Source: CAYSEW01 sp964430245 (GTDB lineage Bacteria > Bacteroidota > Bacteroidia > Flavobacteriales_D > Parvicellaceae). Taken from it: a stretch of DNA of 58,100 bases. Made by a program: the position numbers and the translations under genes. The DNA lies in contig CAYSEW010000014.1 in the NCBI GenBank assembly GCA_964430245.1, positions 1-58,100 of the forward strand, written 5' to 3'. The notes beneath the pieces were generated by a model. The model saw nothing but the letters and a program-made list of their open reading frames with translations. It was not told the DNA's origin and made no database searches. Below are positions 27,419 to 35,797 of this stretch, piece by piece; position 1 is the first letter of the stretch, and each line of letters opens with the position of its first letter.

Positions 27419-28729
27419 ATGGAAGCAGTTTTACCATACATTATTATAACAATTGTAGTATTCTTAATTGTAGTACTTGCACTTACTTTTTTATTATTAT
27501 TTGCAAAAGCAAAATTAGTCCCATCTGGAAAGGTGAAGATTACCATTAATGGTGATCAAACTTTTGAAGTAGATGGTGGTTCTACTTTATTGTCCACTTT
27601 AAGTAACGAAGGTATCTTTTTACCTTCTGCATGTGGTGGTGGAGGTACTTGCATACAATGTACTTGTCAGGTGCATAGTGGTGGCGGTAGTATATTACCT
27701 ACTGAGGTTCCTCATTTTTCTAGAAAACAGATCGCTGATAATTTTAGATTAGGTTGCCAGGTAAAGGTGAAGGAGGATATGGAGATTGAAGTTGAAGAGG
27801 AAGTAATGGGTGTAAAGGAATGGAAAGCTAAAGTGGTTTCCAATTACAATGTAGCTACTTATATTAAAGAGTTTATTGTTGAAGTGCCTGAACAAATGGA
27901 TTATAAAGCTGGAGGTTATATTCAAATAAATATTCCAAAGACAGAAATTAAATTTTCCGACATGGATATTAAAGCCCATCCACAGGATCATCCTGGTGAG
28001 CCAGATAAATTTGAGAAAGACTGGGAAGAGGGTAAATTTGCTATAAGGAATTTGGTAATGAAAAATGATGATGATGTTGTTAGGGCATATTCTATGGCTT
28101 CTTATCCTGCTGAAGGTAAAAAGATCATGCTTAATGTAAGGGTAGCAGCTCCACCATGGGATAGAAATAAAGATACTTGGGCAGATGTTAACCCTGGTAT
28201 TGCATCATCATATATTTTTGGATTAAAAGAAGGAGATGAGGTAACTATATCAGGCCCCTATGGTGAATTCTTTATTAATCATTCAGATGCTGAAATGCTT
28301 TATATTGGAGGGGGAGCAGGTATGGCTCCAATGCGATCTCATTTATATGAATTATTTAAAACATTAAAGACAGGAAGAAAGGTTTCTTATTGGTATGGAG
28401 GGCGTTCAAGAGCAGAATTGTTTTACATACACTACTTTAGGGATCTTGAAAAGGAGTTTCCGAATTTTAAGTTCTATTTAGTATTGTCAGATGCATTGCC
28501 ATCGGATAACTGGGTGAATAAAAAAGATATTAATGATCCTGAAGGTGATGGATTTACTGGATTTGTTCATCAAGTGGTAATCGATCAATACCTTACTCAT
28601 CATGAAGCTCCTGAAGATCTGGAGGTGTATTTCTGTGGTCCTCCTATGATGAATCAGGCAGTTATTAAAATGTGTGATGATTGGGGTGTTCCACCTGAAA
28701 ATGTAAGATTTGATGATTTTGGCGGATAA
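27419..28729 (+). CDS. nqrF: Na+-NQR subunit F (NADH dehydrogenase, 2Fe-2S and FAD)
   Basis: The 436-residue subunit accepts electrons from NADH. One N-terminal helix (about 5-28) anchors it. A plant-type ferredoxin domain carries Cys72, Cys78, Cys81 (CGGGGTCIQC) and Cys113 (LGCQV). The FAD domain has RAYSMASYP and the NADH domain has GGGAGMAPMRSHLYE and FCGPPMMNQAV. The last 17 bases overlap apbE. Confidence 0.97.
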   Translation: MEAVLPYIIITIVVFLIVVLALTFLLLFAKAKLVPSGKVKITINGDQTFEVDGGSTLLSTLSNEGIFLPSACGGGGTCIQCTCQVHSGGGSILPTEVPHFSRKQIADNFRLGCQVKVKEDMEIEVEEEVMGVKEWKAKVVSNYNVATYIKEFIVEVPEQMDYKAGGYIQINIPKTEIKFSDMDIKAHPQDHPGEPDKFEKDWEEGKFAIRNLVMKNDDDVVRAYSMASYPAEGKKIMLNVRVAAPPWDRNKDTWADVNPGIASSYIFGLKEGDEVTISGPYGEFFINHSDAEMLYIGGGAGMAPMRSHLYELFKTLKTGRKVSYWYGGRSRAELFYIHYFRDLEKEFPNFKFYLVLSDALPSDNWVNKKDINDPEGDGFTGFVHQVVIDQYLTHHEAPEDLEVYFCGPPMMNQAVIKMCDDWGVPPENVRFDDFGG

Positions 28730-29837
28730 TATCATCCGTTCCATTGCTTGTTTTCTTTTTTGGCTATTTATTATTGCATTTTCTAGTTGTGAAAATCCAA
28801 ATGAATTAGGTAGTGAAAAAAAACTCAAAGGTCATTATTTAGAGATTCAAGGAACAGCTCAAGGAACAACTTTCTCCATTATTTACAACGACTCTCTAGA
28901 AAGAGATTTGTCCTTTGCTATCGATTCAATTTTGAATGAATATGATAGCGAGCTTTCTATATATATTGATTCTAGTTTGGTGTCTAAATTCAATAGTGTC
29001 GATCATTCTCCTATTTGTATTGCAGATAATTCGAAGTACTTTAGATCTTGTTTTAACATAGCAAAAAAGATCTATCACTCTACCCATGGAGCATTTAATC
29101 CAGCCATTTATCCATTGGTTAACTATTGGGGGTTTTATCATTCATCATATGAAGAGGTATCTATCAATTCTAATGAAATTGATTCCATATTAAAATTGAC
29201 TTCTTTTGAAAATGAAGCATTTTGCATTGCTGTAGATACTGTTAAAAAAGGAAGTGTTGAAATGTTTACATACCCTGTTGTTTGTAAAACAGTTAAAAAT
29301 GCCAAGCTCGATTTTAATGGAATTGCTCAGGGGCATTCTGTTGATGTAATATCAGATTATTTTGACCTGCTAGAAATACAAGATTACTTTATAGAAATAG
29401 GAGGTGAAATTACTGTGAAAGGAAGAAATCCAAAATATGAATCTTGGAAAATAGGCATAGATCAACCAGTTGAAAATGCTTCTCCAGGTGCTAATGAATT
29501 TCAGTTAATAGTTTCATTGAAAAATCAATCTTTAGCGACATCAGGTAATTATAGAAAATTCTATATTAAAGATGGAGTAAAGTATTCTCATACTATAGAT
29601 CCAAAAACAGGTTATCCAGTTCAACATAGCTTATTAAGTGTAACTGTTATACACAAGCAGGCGGCTATTGCAGATGCCTATGCAACTGCATTTATGGTAA
29701 TGGGTGTTGATAAGGCTAAAGGGTTCATTAAGAACAATCCTGAATTAGAAATAGAAGCTTATTTTGTTTACTCCGATATTGAGGGAGAGAATAAAGTTTG
29801 GATGTCCTCAGGTATGGTTGATTATGTGGCTGACTGA
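28713..29837 (+). CDS. apbE: FAD:protein FMN transferase ApbE, lipoprotein
   Basis: The enzyme attaches FMN to threonines in target proteins; here the targets are Thr221 of NqrB and Thr242 of NqrC. The start chosen is ATG 28713, inside the end of nqrF; a TTG one codon earlier is possible. A lipoprotein signal ends at Cys in AFSSCENP. Family motifs are LEIQGTAQGTTFSI, KLDFNGIAQGHSVDVI, LATSGNYRKF, HTIDPKTGYP and IADAYATAFMVMG. It overlaps the convergent NqrM-like gene by 16 bases. Confidence 0.94.
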   Translation: MILADNIIRSIACFLFWLFIIAFSSCENPNELGSEKKLKGHYLEIQGTAQGTTFSIIYNDSLERDLSFAIDSILNEYDSELSIYIDSSLVSKFNSVDHSPICIADNSKYFRSCFNIAKKIYHSTHGAFNPAIYPLVNYWGFYHSSYEEVSINSNEIDSILKLTSFENEAFCIAVDTVKKGSVEMFTYPVVCKTVKNAKLDFNGIAQGHSVDVISDYFDLLEIQDYFIEIGGEITVKGRNPKYESWKIGIDQPVENASPGANEFQLIVSLKNQSLATSGNYRKFYIKDGVKYSHTIDPKTGYPVQHSLLSVTVIHKQAAIADAYATAFMVMGVDKAKGFIKNNPELEIEAYFVYSDIEGENKVWMSSGMVDYVAD

Positions 29838-30025
29838 TCGGGGCTTTTACATTTTTCTTCAGGTCTTGCCCCACATACACTACAAGATTCCCCTTCTTTC
29901 TGAAGTAAGGGATTGTTGCTGGCGCAAGTTCCAGCAAATTCTCCATTTTTCTTAAAGATAATCTTGATGGCTATCCCAGCAAAAGCAAGACTTAATAGCC
30001 CTATTGATATAAGAAAAAGTTCCAT
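29822..30025 (-). CDS. Small four-cysteine membrane protein, probable NqrM-like Na+-NQR maturation factor
   Basis: The 67-residue protein has one N-terminal helix (residues about 3-23) followed by a basic turn and four cysteines: Cys34 in AGTC, Cys48 and Cys51 as CSVC, and Cys59. This layout (one helix, a GTC/GSC motif right after it, then clustered cysteines, about 65 residues) is that of NqrM (DUF539), which is needed for maturation of Na+-NQR, probably iron delivery to the NqrD/NqrE centre. The location next to nqr-apbE, though on the opposite strand, supports this. Sequence similarity is modest and judged by eye, so the name is tentative. Confidence 0.6.
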   Translation of the reverse strand: MELFLISIGLLSLAFAGIAIKIIFKKNGEFAGTCASNNPLLQKEGESCSVCGARPEEKCKSPDQSAT

Positions 30026-30079
30026 GGTGTAAAATTAAGGATAAATTAGTTGTTGATGAATATAAGTATAGATAATCAT

Positions 30080-30814
30080 TTAATTCATATTGATAATTTT
30101 CCCTGTACCTGTTTGAGTAAAGTTCGTAATAATTGGATTTCCATAATAATAGAAATCCCCCATGCTTCTAAGTTCTATGATTAATGAGCTAGTAGCATTA
30201 AGGTAAAAATCACCTAATCCAGTTGAATGCCCATGTGCGGTGCTACACAATAAGGAATCAGCTTTAAATGGCCCATACCCACTGGTATATCCATATAAAT
30301 AGTTAGAAGCTCCTTTTAAAGAGACATCTATAGACCCTTTCATTAAAGTTAAAATGGTGGTGTCATTCTGTAATTCCAGCACTATGTTAGATAGCGCTTC
30401 AAAAGCGTTAATGTTTATGTTGTGTTGAATAAGGCCATGATTAGATAATGTGCCATATCCTGATAATTCAATATTATTAAGAACTGAATAATGGTAATAG
30501 ACATTAATGGGTAGAGGTGTTCTCAGGAAATCACAGCGATTAGAATTGCTTATAGTGGTTTTATTATTTGATGAGCTAATTTTAATGAATTCTACTAGAT
30601 TTTCAGGTCCTTCAATTGTGAAAAAATTCAAAGAATCATTGATTAAAATTAAATTGACATTATCCTTTAATTCAATAGAATCAATTGTTTGATTTAATGC
30701 TTGTGTAATACTAATTGTGTTTCCATTTGATTTCCAGCAAGGTCTTTCATTGGGTTTAGAACAGGAATTAAGCAGTAATAGAGTTGATATGAAATAGTAG
30801 ATCTTATTACTCAT
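30080..30814 (-). CDS. Lipoprotein with putative autotransporter adhesin head (GIN / DUF2807-like) domain
   Basis: The start is taken at ATG 30814, one base after the stop of the upstream gene, giving a 244-residue protein with a lipoprotein signal (LLLLNSCSKP); an in-frame ATG at 30883 would only add an out-of-place hydrophobic extension. The body is a run of short beta-strands (IDSIELKDNVNLIL, NNIELSGYGTL, SIDVSLKGASNYL, DFYLNATSS) of the DUF2807 beta-helix type. Function is unknown; such lipoproteins are common in Bacteroidota. It appears co-transcribed with the PagL-like gene. Confidence 0.72.
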   Translation of the reverse strand: MSNKIYYFISTLLLLNSCSKPNERPCWKSNGNTISITQALNQTIDSIELKDNVNLILINDSLNFFTIEGPENLVEFIKISSSNNKTTISNSNRCDFLRTPLPINVYYHYSVLNNIELSGYGTLSNHGLIQHNININAFEALSNIVLELQNDTTILTLMKGSIDVSLKGASNYLYGYTSGYGPFKADSLLCSTAHGHSTGLGDFYLNATSSLIIELRSMGDFYYYGNPIITNFTQTGTGKIINMN

Positions 30815-30815
30815 G

Positions 30816-31868
30816 TTAAAATAATTTATAACCAATGCCAAGGCTAAAAAAGTCTGCCTTTGCAAAATGAGATTTAAGAACAAGTCTTGCTGTTAATTTA
30901 TCATTGAGATTGTATTCAGTAAAGATCTTAGAGTAAAGAAATTCACTATTGTCTTTTTTGTTGTATAGATAGGTACCTAACAAAAATCCAATCTTTAATT
31001 GATCTAAATGAAGCAAGTGTCCGGCAAAATATCCGATTTGCCATTTTTTTCCAGTAAACTCTAATAAACTAGAGTTTATAATGATGTCTGTGCCTGTAAT
31101 AAAGCTGGATTTTATTCCTTTACGGTATCCATATTGTAGTGTAGTTTCATTAATGTAAAACTTATTCAATAAAGGTGTGCTATTTTCTTTAAAAGCACTT
31201 GAGTTGTATAAATTGAAATATGATCCTTTTTTATAGGAGATAGAATTATCAATACTGTCTTTTAATTGATCAGCTATTCCCAATTGATATCCTACATGTA
31301 AGGCCATGAAATTAAGCCCCAGATTAGGAGTTTTAAAAGCTGCATTTGATACATGATTGAGGCCTATGCCAATATTCATCACTTTGTTTTTATAGATGCA
31401 GAATTCTTTTTCAAATCTTAAAACAACATTTGCATTGATATGAGAGCCAATTGCAAGGCTTTGAAAATTATTTTGAAGATCAAAGGTTTTTTCTACCCAT
31501 CCTATACCTAGGCCTATTTTAAATTCTAGTGGATGCTTATTTTTTGTAATAGGCAAGCTAATAAATCCATAAGTCCCATATATGTTTCCAATATCAGCTG
31601 AATTTCCAGAATTATTAATGTTGAAGGTTAATCCATAAGTAGGCCATAAAAAAGCTTCATGAAACTCTTTTTCTCCATTTGTATTTATATTAAAAGTGAA
31701 TTCTCCTTGTAAAGAATTATTTATAACCAATCTTTGCATATTGGTTCTATGTGCCATCAATCTTCCAAATCCAAAATTTCCTTCCAATTCGAATCGATGT
31801 GTTTTTTGGGAGTATAGAGGAAAGCAGTTCAATAATACAAAACAGAATATAAATACTTGTCTTCCCAT
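30816..31868 (-). CDS. PagL-like lipid A 3-O-deacylase / acyloxyacyl hydrolase
   Basis: The 350-residue outer-membrane beta-barrel protein has a signal peptide cut near PLYSQK. The catalytic motif of the PagL family is LNHVSNAAFKTPNLG with His172 and Ser174, inside alternating barrel strands (for example MNIGIGLNHVS, MALHVGYQLG). Known relatives remove an acyl chain from lipid A in the outer membrane. Residues 215-350 continue as additional barrel strands, longer than the short Pseudomonas PagL. It precedes the GIN lipoprotein by one base. Confidence 0.8.
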   Translation of the reverse strand: MGRQVFIFCFVLLNCFPLYSQKTHRFELEGNFGFGRLMAHRTNMQRLVINNSLQGEFTFNINTNGEKEFHEAFLWPTYGLTFNINNSGNSADIGNIYGTYGFISLPITKNKHPLEFKIGLGIGWVEKTFDLQNNFQSLAIGSHINANVVLRFEKEFCIYKNKVMNIGIGLNHVSNAAFKTPNLGLNFMALHVGYQLGIADQLKDSIDNSISYKKGSYFNLYNSSAFKENSTPLLNKFYINETTLQYGYRKGIKSSFITGTDIIINSSLLEFTGKKWQIGYFAGHLLHLDQLKIGFLLGTYLYNKKDNSEFLYSKIFTEYNLNDKLTARLVLKSHFAKADFFSLGIGYKLF

Positions 31869-31892
31869 CCAAAGAATTGCTTAAAAGCTAAT

Positions 31893-31900
31893 TATATTTG
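31893..31900 (+). promoter_or_regulatory. Candidate -7 element (TATATTTG) of mazG
   Basis: An exact TAnnTTTG match lies 22 bases before the mazG ATG, in the 54-base divergent region with the PagL-like gene. A TTG 13 bases upstream is closer than the usual 19-21, so the -33 side is uncertain. Confidence 0.5.
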
Positions 31901-31922
31901 AATGTACAAAAAACAAAGATGA

Positions 31923-32687
31923 ATGGATGCTAAATTAAAAGCCTTTAAGAGATTACTTGATATCATGGATGAGCTTAGGGAGAAATGCCCATGGGATAAA
32001 AAACAGACCATGGAATCCCTCAGGTATTTGACCATTGAGGAGACCTATGAATTAGGCGATGCTATTTTAGAAAATAATATGAATGAGATTAAAGGAGAAC
32101 TAGGAGATCTTATGCTTCATATGGTTTTTTATTCAAAGATAGCTTCAGAAAAGAATGCTTTTGATATTACTGATGTGCTTAATACAGTCTGTGAAAAATT
32201 AATTGAACGACATCCTCACATTTATGGAGATGTTGAAGTGGCTGATGAAGAAGAAGTAAAGGCCAATTGGGAAAAGATCAAGTTGAAGTCAGGGAAAAAG
32301 TCGGTATTGGAAGGAGTCCCTAATTCTTTGCCGTCTATGGTAAAAGCAACTCGTATTCAGGAAAAAGCACGAGGTGTAGGATTCGATTGGGATCACAAGG
32401 GTCAGGTTTTGGATAAGGTAAAAGAAGAGATGAATGAATTGCATCATGAGGTTGAGTTGAAGTCAGACAACATTGAAGCGGAATTTGGAGATGTTCTTTT
32501 TTCAATGATCAATTATGCCAGGTTTATTGGAATAGATCCAGAATCAGCATTAGAAAAAACCAATAAAAAGTTCATTAAAAGATTTCAATTTCTTGAATCT
32601 GAATCTTTGAAAGATGGAAAAAAATTAGGAGAAATGTCTTTAAAAGAAATGGATCAATATTGGGATAAAGCCAAGCTAATTTATTGA
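31923..32687 (+). CDS. mazG: MazG nucleoside triphosphate pyrophosphohydrolase
   Basis: The 254-residue protein has two MazG domains. The first has EETYE (EExxE) and ELGDL (ExxD), the second EEMNE and EFGDV, both metal-binding helices of the all-alpha NTP pyrophosphatase fold. CPWDKKQTMESLRYLTIEE and GVPNSLPSMVKATRIQEKARGV (read in parts) are typical. It hydrolyses (d)NTPs to monophosphates and PPi and is thought to act in housecleaning or stress responses. Confidence 0.95.
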   Translation: MDAKLKAFKRLLDIMDELREKCPWDKKQTMESLRYLTIEETYELGDAILENNMNEIKGELGDLMLHMVFYSKIASEKNAFDITDVLNTVCEKLIERHPHIYGDVEVADEEEVKANWEKIKLKSGKKSVLEGVPNSLPSMVKATRIQEKARGVGFDWDHKGQVLDKVKEEMNELHHEVELKSDNIEAEFGDVLFSMINYARFIGIDPESALEKTNKKFIKRFQFLESESLKDGKKLGEMSLKEMDQYWDKAKLIY

Positions 32688-32778
32688 AATTGAGCAATTT
32701 AATTTCAATAAGCATCTTTTTTTAGTATCTTACGTCATATAATAAAGCCCCTTTAAAATAAATTTAATTCTTTTTATT

Positions 32779-34206
32779 ATGAAAAAAACGATACTTCTTT
32801 TTGGTTTTATTTATTGCTTTATCTTTTCTGGTTATTCTACCCATTTAATGGGAGGTGAGATTGTTGCTCAGCATGATGGGGGTAATGATTATACAATATT
32901 ACTGACATTATATAGAGATACTTTAGGAATTCCTATGAGTTCAAATCAGTATTTTGATATTTATGATGCTAATGGAAATACTATTAATACAATTGTTTCA
33001 AATTTAGATCCAACTGCATTTCACCCTGTTTTTGGGTTGCCGCAAGGGGGGTTACTTCCATTTTATCCGTATGGAGTTGAGGTGTATTTTTTCATGAGTA
33101 CTATTACTTTACCAGGACCAGGTGAATATACAATATCCTGGCATCAGTGCTGTAGAAATGTAGCTATTCAGAATTTGCCAAATGCTGGTTCAAATGAATT
33201 GCAATTACACACTACAGTTACTATAGATCCTAATCAGCCGAATTCAACACCCTATTTTATGGTAAAACCAGTGGTGTTTCTGCCTGTTAATACTCCTTGG
33301 CAATACAATCCGTTGCCATTTGATCCAGATGGAGATTCATTGAATTGGTCTTTGGGTATTCCAAATGATTTTGATGGTTCAATGACAGGACTACCTATTG
33401 CTGGTTATACAGACCCTTTATCAGATCCTTCTAATCCAATCTCTATTGATCCTGTTACAGGTACAATATCTTGGACTGCTGCTGCACTTGGTAATTGGGT
33501 ATATACTGTTATTTGTGAAGAATTTAGGAATGGAATTAAGATAGGCGAGATTAGAAGGGATATGCAGTTTATTGTAATGTCTACAGGTTCATTACCTGGG
33601 TTTAGTAATTTGGGAACTATTCCTAATGTGAATGGATACCCTCAATGGACGATCAATTCAGGACAGTCATCAGAATTAAGACTCATGGCTGGTGATCCGG
33701 ACACCAATGAAGTGGTGAATTTTGAGGCTTATGGAGAACCTTTTATTTTATCTAACCCTGCATCATTTTATCAGGAACCAACTATTCATGGCAACGAAAT
33801 AGAAACTGTAATAGCATGGACGCCAACATCTGCTGAAGTTCGAACAGATCCATATCTTGTTGTGCTACGATTAATGGATGGGACTTATATGTTCGATGAA
33901 ACTGTTTTTATACAGGTAAATGGCCCTAATGATATTGAGTCTCATGAAAAAGAAAATATAGGTTCATTGTATCCTAATCCTGTTAATAATGTAATACATG
34001 TTCCATTTAATTTAAATAATTCAGGAGAAGTTTCTATAAAAATCTATGATATTTACGGGAAGTTAGCATTGGAAAGAAAGAGTCATTTTTCTGAAGGAGA
34101 TCACATGATATTAATTCCTAATACACTTTCTAATGGGCAATACATTTTGTCTATTGAACAGGGTAAAAATAGAATAGGTGTTCAGAATTTTACAGTAGTT
34201 AAATAA
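32779..34206 (+). CDS. T9SS-secreted surface protein, THLMGGEI family, type A sorting domain
   Basis: The 475-residue protein has a signal peptide followed by THLMGGEIVAQHDGGNDYTI; this THxxGGE start and the following ISWHQCCRN motif are shared by many Bacteroidota cell-surface proteins of unknown role. The middle (about 150-380) is a series of Ig/cadherin-like beta repeats (FDPDGDSLNW, AGDPDTNEVVNFEA). Residues about 395-475 (IGSLYPNPVNNVIHV ... LSNGQYILSI) are a T9SS type A sorting domain. A strong hairpin follows its stop. Confidence 0.83.
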   Translation: MKKTILLFGFIYCFIFSGYSTHLMGGEIVAQHDGGNDYTILLTLYRDTLGIPMSSNQYFDIYDANGNTINTIVSNLDPTAFHPVFGLPQGGLLPFYPYGVEVYFFMSTITLPGPGEYTISWHQCCRNVAIQNLPNAGSNELQLHTTVTIDPNQPNSTPYFMVKPVVFLPVNTPWQYNPLPFDPDGDSLNWSLGIPNDFDGSMTGLPIAGYTDPLSDPSNPISIDPVTGTISWTAAALGNWVYTVICEEFRNGIKIGEIRRDMQFIVMSTGSLPGFSNLGTIPNVNGYPQWTINSGQSSELRLMAGDPDTNEVVNFEAYGEPFILSNPASFYQEPTIHGNEIETVIAWTPTSAEVRTDPYLVVLRLMDGTYMFDETVFIQVNGPNDIESHEKENIGSLYPNPVNNVIHVPFNLNNSGEVSIKIYDIYGKLALERKSHFSEGDHMILIPNTLSNGQYILSIEQGKNRIGVQNFTVVK

Positions 34207-34235
34207 AACTTTTCAATTAAAATTATATTAGCTTT

Positions 34236-34264
34236 AGCCCATAATATTTATTATGGGCTTTTTT
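34236..34264 (+). terminator. Rho-independent terminator hairpin overlapping the cupin start codon
   Basis: A 10-bp perfect stem (AGCCCATAAT/ATTATGGGCT, loop ATTT) is followed by TTTTTT. It lies 30 bases after the stop of the T9SS protein gene, as expected for its terminator. The ATG of the next gene (34253) is inside the 3' arm and the T-run encodes Phe-Phe of MGFF. Confidence 0.85.
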
Positions 34265-35002
34265 GATTTATTTAAAAAGGAGGGTACTCCTCTTATTGAA
34301 ATGGATGCAGTATCTTTTGATGAAAAGGATGCATCTGTTTTTAAAAATAAATATTACAATCCCAAAAAGCCTGTTTTAATTAAAAATGGTGCTAGTGATT
34401 GGTCAATTATGGATAAATGGTCCAAAGAATATTTGATTAATAATGCTGGTAATTATATGTGTGCTGTTATAAGTGATTCAAGACCTGCTGTCGCAAACGA
34501 GCATACCTCCTTAAAGGATTATTTTGAGAATCATGCAGGTAAAAGTACGCTTACTCTTGACCGATATAAGCCATCTAACGATAAGTTTTTTTTTAGGGAT
34601 ATTAAAATGCCTAATTTGTTTTTTAGTAAAAATAATATTTCAAGATTTTTCTTTTATCACTCTATAAAAGATGCAGGAACACTGCCTCATAATCATAGAG
34701 ATGCATTTAATATTTTAAAAGATGGTCAAAAGCATTGGGTAATGTTTGATGCTAATCAGAAGACATCCCCTAAAGGATATCAGGTAATGATGGATTATTT
34801 TCAAAAATATCCAACTGGAAGCCATGCTAAAGATTGGTTTCGTAAAGAATTGAAAACACTTACTAAAAAAGTAGATACTGCATATCAATGTATACAGAAG
34901 CCTGGAGATATTGTTTATGTTCCTGAAGGTTATGCACATACAGTAATTAATATTACTGATGAAGTATTAGGTATTGTTATTGAAACTTCAAGAAAATCAT
35001 AG
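34253..35002 (+). CDS. Cupin-like / JmjC-type Fe(II) 2-oxoglutarate oxygenase family protein
   Basis: The 249-residue protein fits the cupin_8/JmjC-like family. KPVLIKNGASDW (about 39-50) is the usual entry motif; the HxD metal motif is HRD (His148, Asp150) in LPHNHRDAFNIL and the distal histidine is His229 in YVPEGYAHTVIN. Members hydroxylate proteins or small molecules. The predicted start is unusual in lying within a terminator hairpin; the next in-frame Met is residue 17, before the first motif, so a shorter product is possible. The PAPS sulfotransferase gene starts one base after its stop. Confidence 0.75.
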   Translation: MGFFDLFKKEGTPLIEMDAVSFDEKDASVFKNKYYNPKKPVLIKNGASDWSIMDKWSKEYLINNAGNYMCAVISDSRPAVANEHTSLKDYFENHAGKSTLTLDRYKPSNDKFFFRDIKMPNLFFSKNNISRFFFYHSIKDAGTLPHNHRDAFNILKDGQKHWVMFDANQKTSPKGYQVMMDYFQKYPTGSHAKDWFRKELKTLTKKVDTAYQCIQKPGDIVYVPEGYAHTVINITDEVLGIVIETSRKS

Positions 35003-35003
35003 A

Positions 35004-35795
35004 ATGGTATTTGGATTATTTAAAAGTTCATCAAATAGATCGAATAATAAAGTCGTTTTCTTACATGTGCCTAAAACTGGGGGATCTACTTTTGTAGGTT
35101 TGTTAAAAGACTCTATCAAAATCAGTAAAGCAGATAAAGATATACCTACTCATATAATAGATGACATTGGGAATATTCAAATTAAACACATTGATTTTAG
35201 CAATGAAGAAAGAAGATTTCAATATCCTGAAATTTTCAAGAATAAAGTTCAAGAAAGTACGAAAGTATTTATGTTATTAAGGGATCCTGTTGAAAGAATA
35301 ATTTCTGAATTTAATTTTCAATATCATTTATTAAAAGGTAAAGAAGGTAATAAGAATGCAGCCATCATTTCTAAACTTAAGCCAATTCCAAATTCATTAG
35401 ATAAGTATATAGAATTTCCAAATACTCAAAATTATCAGACTAAATTTTTATTAGGAAGGAAAATTGCAGACCCTAAAAAAGTATCGAATGATGAATTCGA
35501 AATGATCTTGAATGGTATTAAAAATATCCCTATTTATTGTGGCGTTACTGAAGAGTATTCCAGCTTTCTCCAGCTATTCCAGGAAAAAACAGGAATACAA
35601 TTAAAGAAAAAAATAACTATTAGAAAAAAAACACCTCAGGAGTTTAAATTTGATTGTAGTGAAGAATTAACGAAAAAAATTATAAAGCTGAATCAATATG
35701 ATTTTAAGCTATATAATTATGTGAAAGATAATTTAATAAATAAAGGTACTCAAGACTCAGCTTTTATTTTTGATGATAACGGCTTTGTGGTTTAA
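35004..35795 (+). CDS. PAPS-dependent sulfotransferase family protein (heparan-sulfate 2-O/6-O type fold)
   Basis: The start chosen is ATG 35004, just after the cupin stop, giving 263 residues; a TTG 30 bases earlier is less likely. The 5'-phosphosulfate loop is VFLHVPKTGGSTF (about residues 18-30) and the 3'-phosphate site is LRDPVERIISEF (about 90-101), the two PAPS-binding signatures of carbohydrate sulfotransferases. A role in sulfating a surface glycan or peptide is inferred. Coupling to the oxygenase-like gene suggests they modify the same target. The short N-terminus MVFGLFKSS resembles the MGFFDLFKK start of its neighbour. Confidence 0.8.
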   Translation: MVFGLFKSSSNRSNNKVVFLHVPKTGGSTFVGLLKDSIKISKADKDIPTHIIDDIGNIQIKHIDFSNEERRFQYPEIFKNKVQESTKVFMLLRDPVERIISEFNFQYHLLKGKEGNKNAAIISKLKPIPNSLDKYIEFPNTQNYQTKFLLGRKIADPKKVSNDEFEMILNGIKNIPIYCGVTEEYSSFLQLFQEKTGIQLKKKITIRKKTPQEFKFDCSEELTKKIIKLNQYDFKLYNYVKDNLINKGTQDSAFIFDDNGFVV

Positions 35796-35797
35796 AT

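Noticed and set aside
28710..28712. TTG start of apbE
   Set aside because: An ATG is the very next codon; the difference is one residue.
29764..29955. Plus-strand open frame after apbE
   Set aside because: It overlaps the NqrM-like gene, lacks a family pattern and is in a different frame from apbE.
30815..30883. N-terminal extension of the GIN lipoprotein to ATG 30883
   Set aside because: It overlaps the upstream gene and precedes a normal lipoprotein signal that begins at 30814.
32684..32723. Terminator after mazG (TTGAAATT/AATTTCAA plus a T-run)
   Set aside because: The stem is only A/T with two G-C pairs, it overlaps the stop codon, and the T-run is several bases away.
34974..35003. TTG start of the sulfotransferase inside the cupin gene
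   Set aside because: An ATG one base after the cupin stop is a better start and keeps all motifs.
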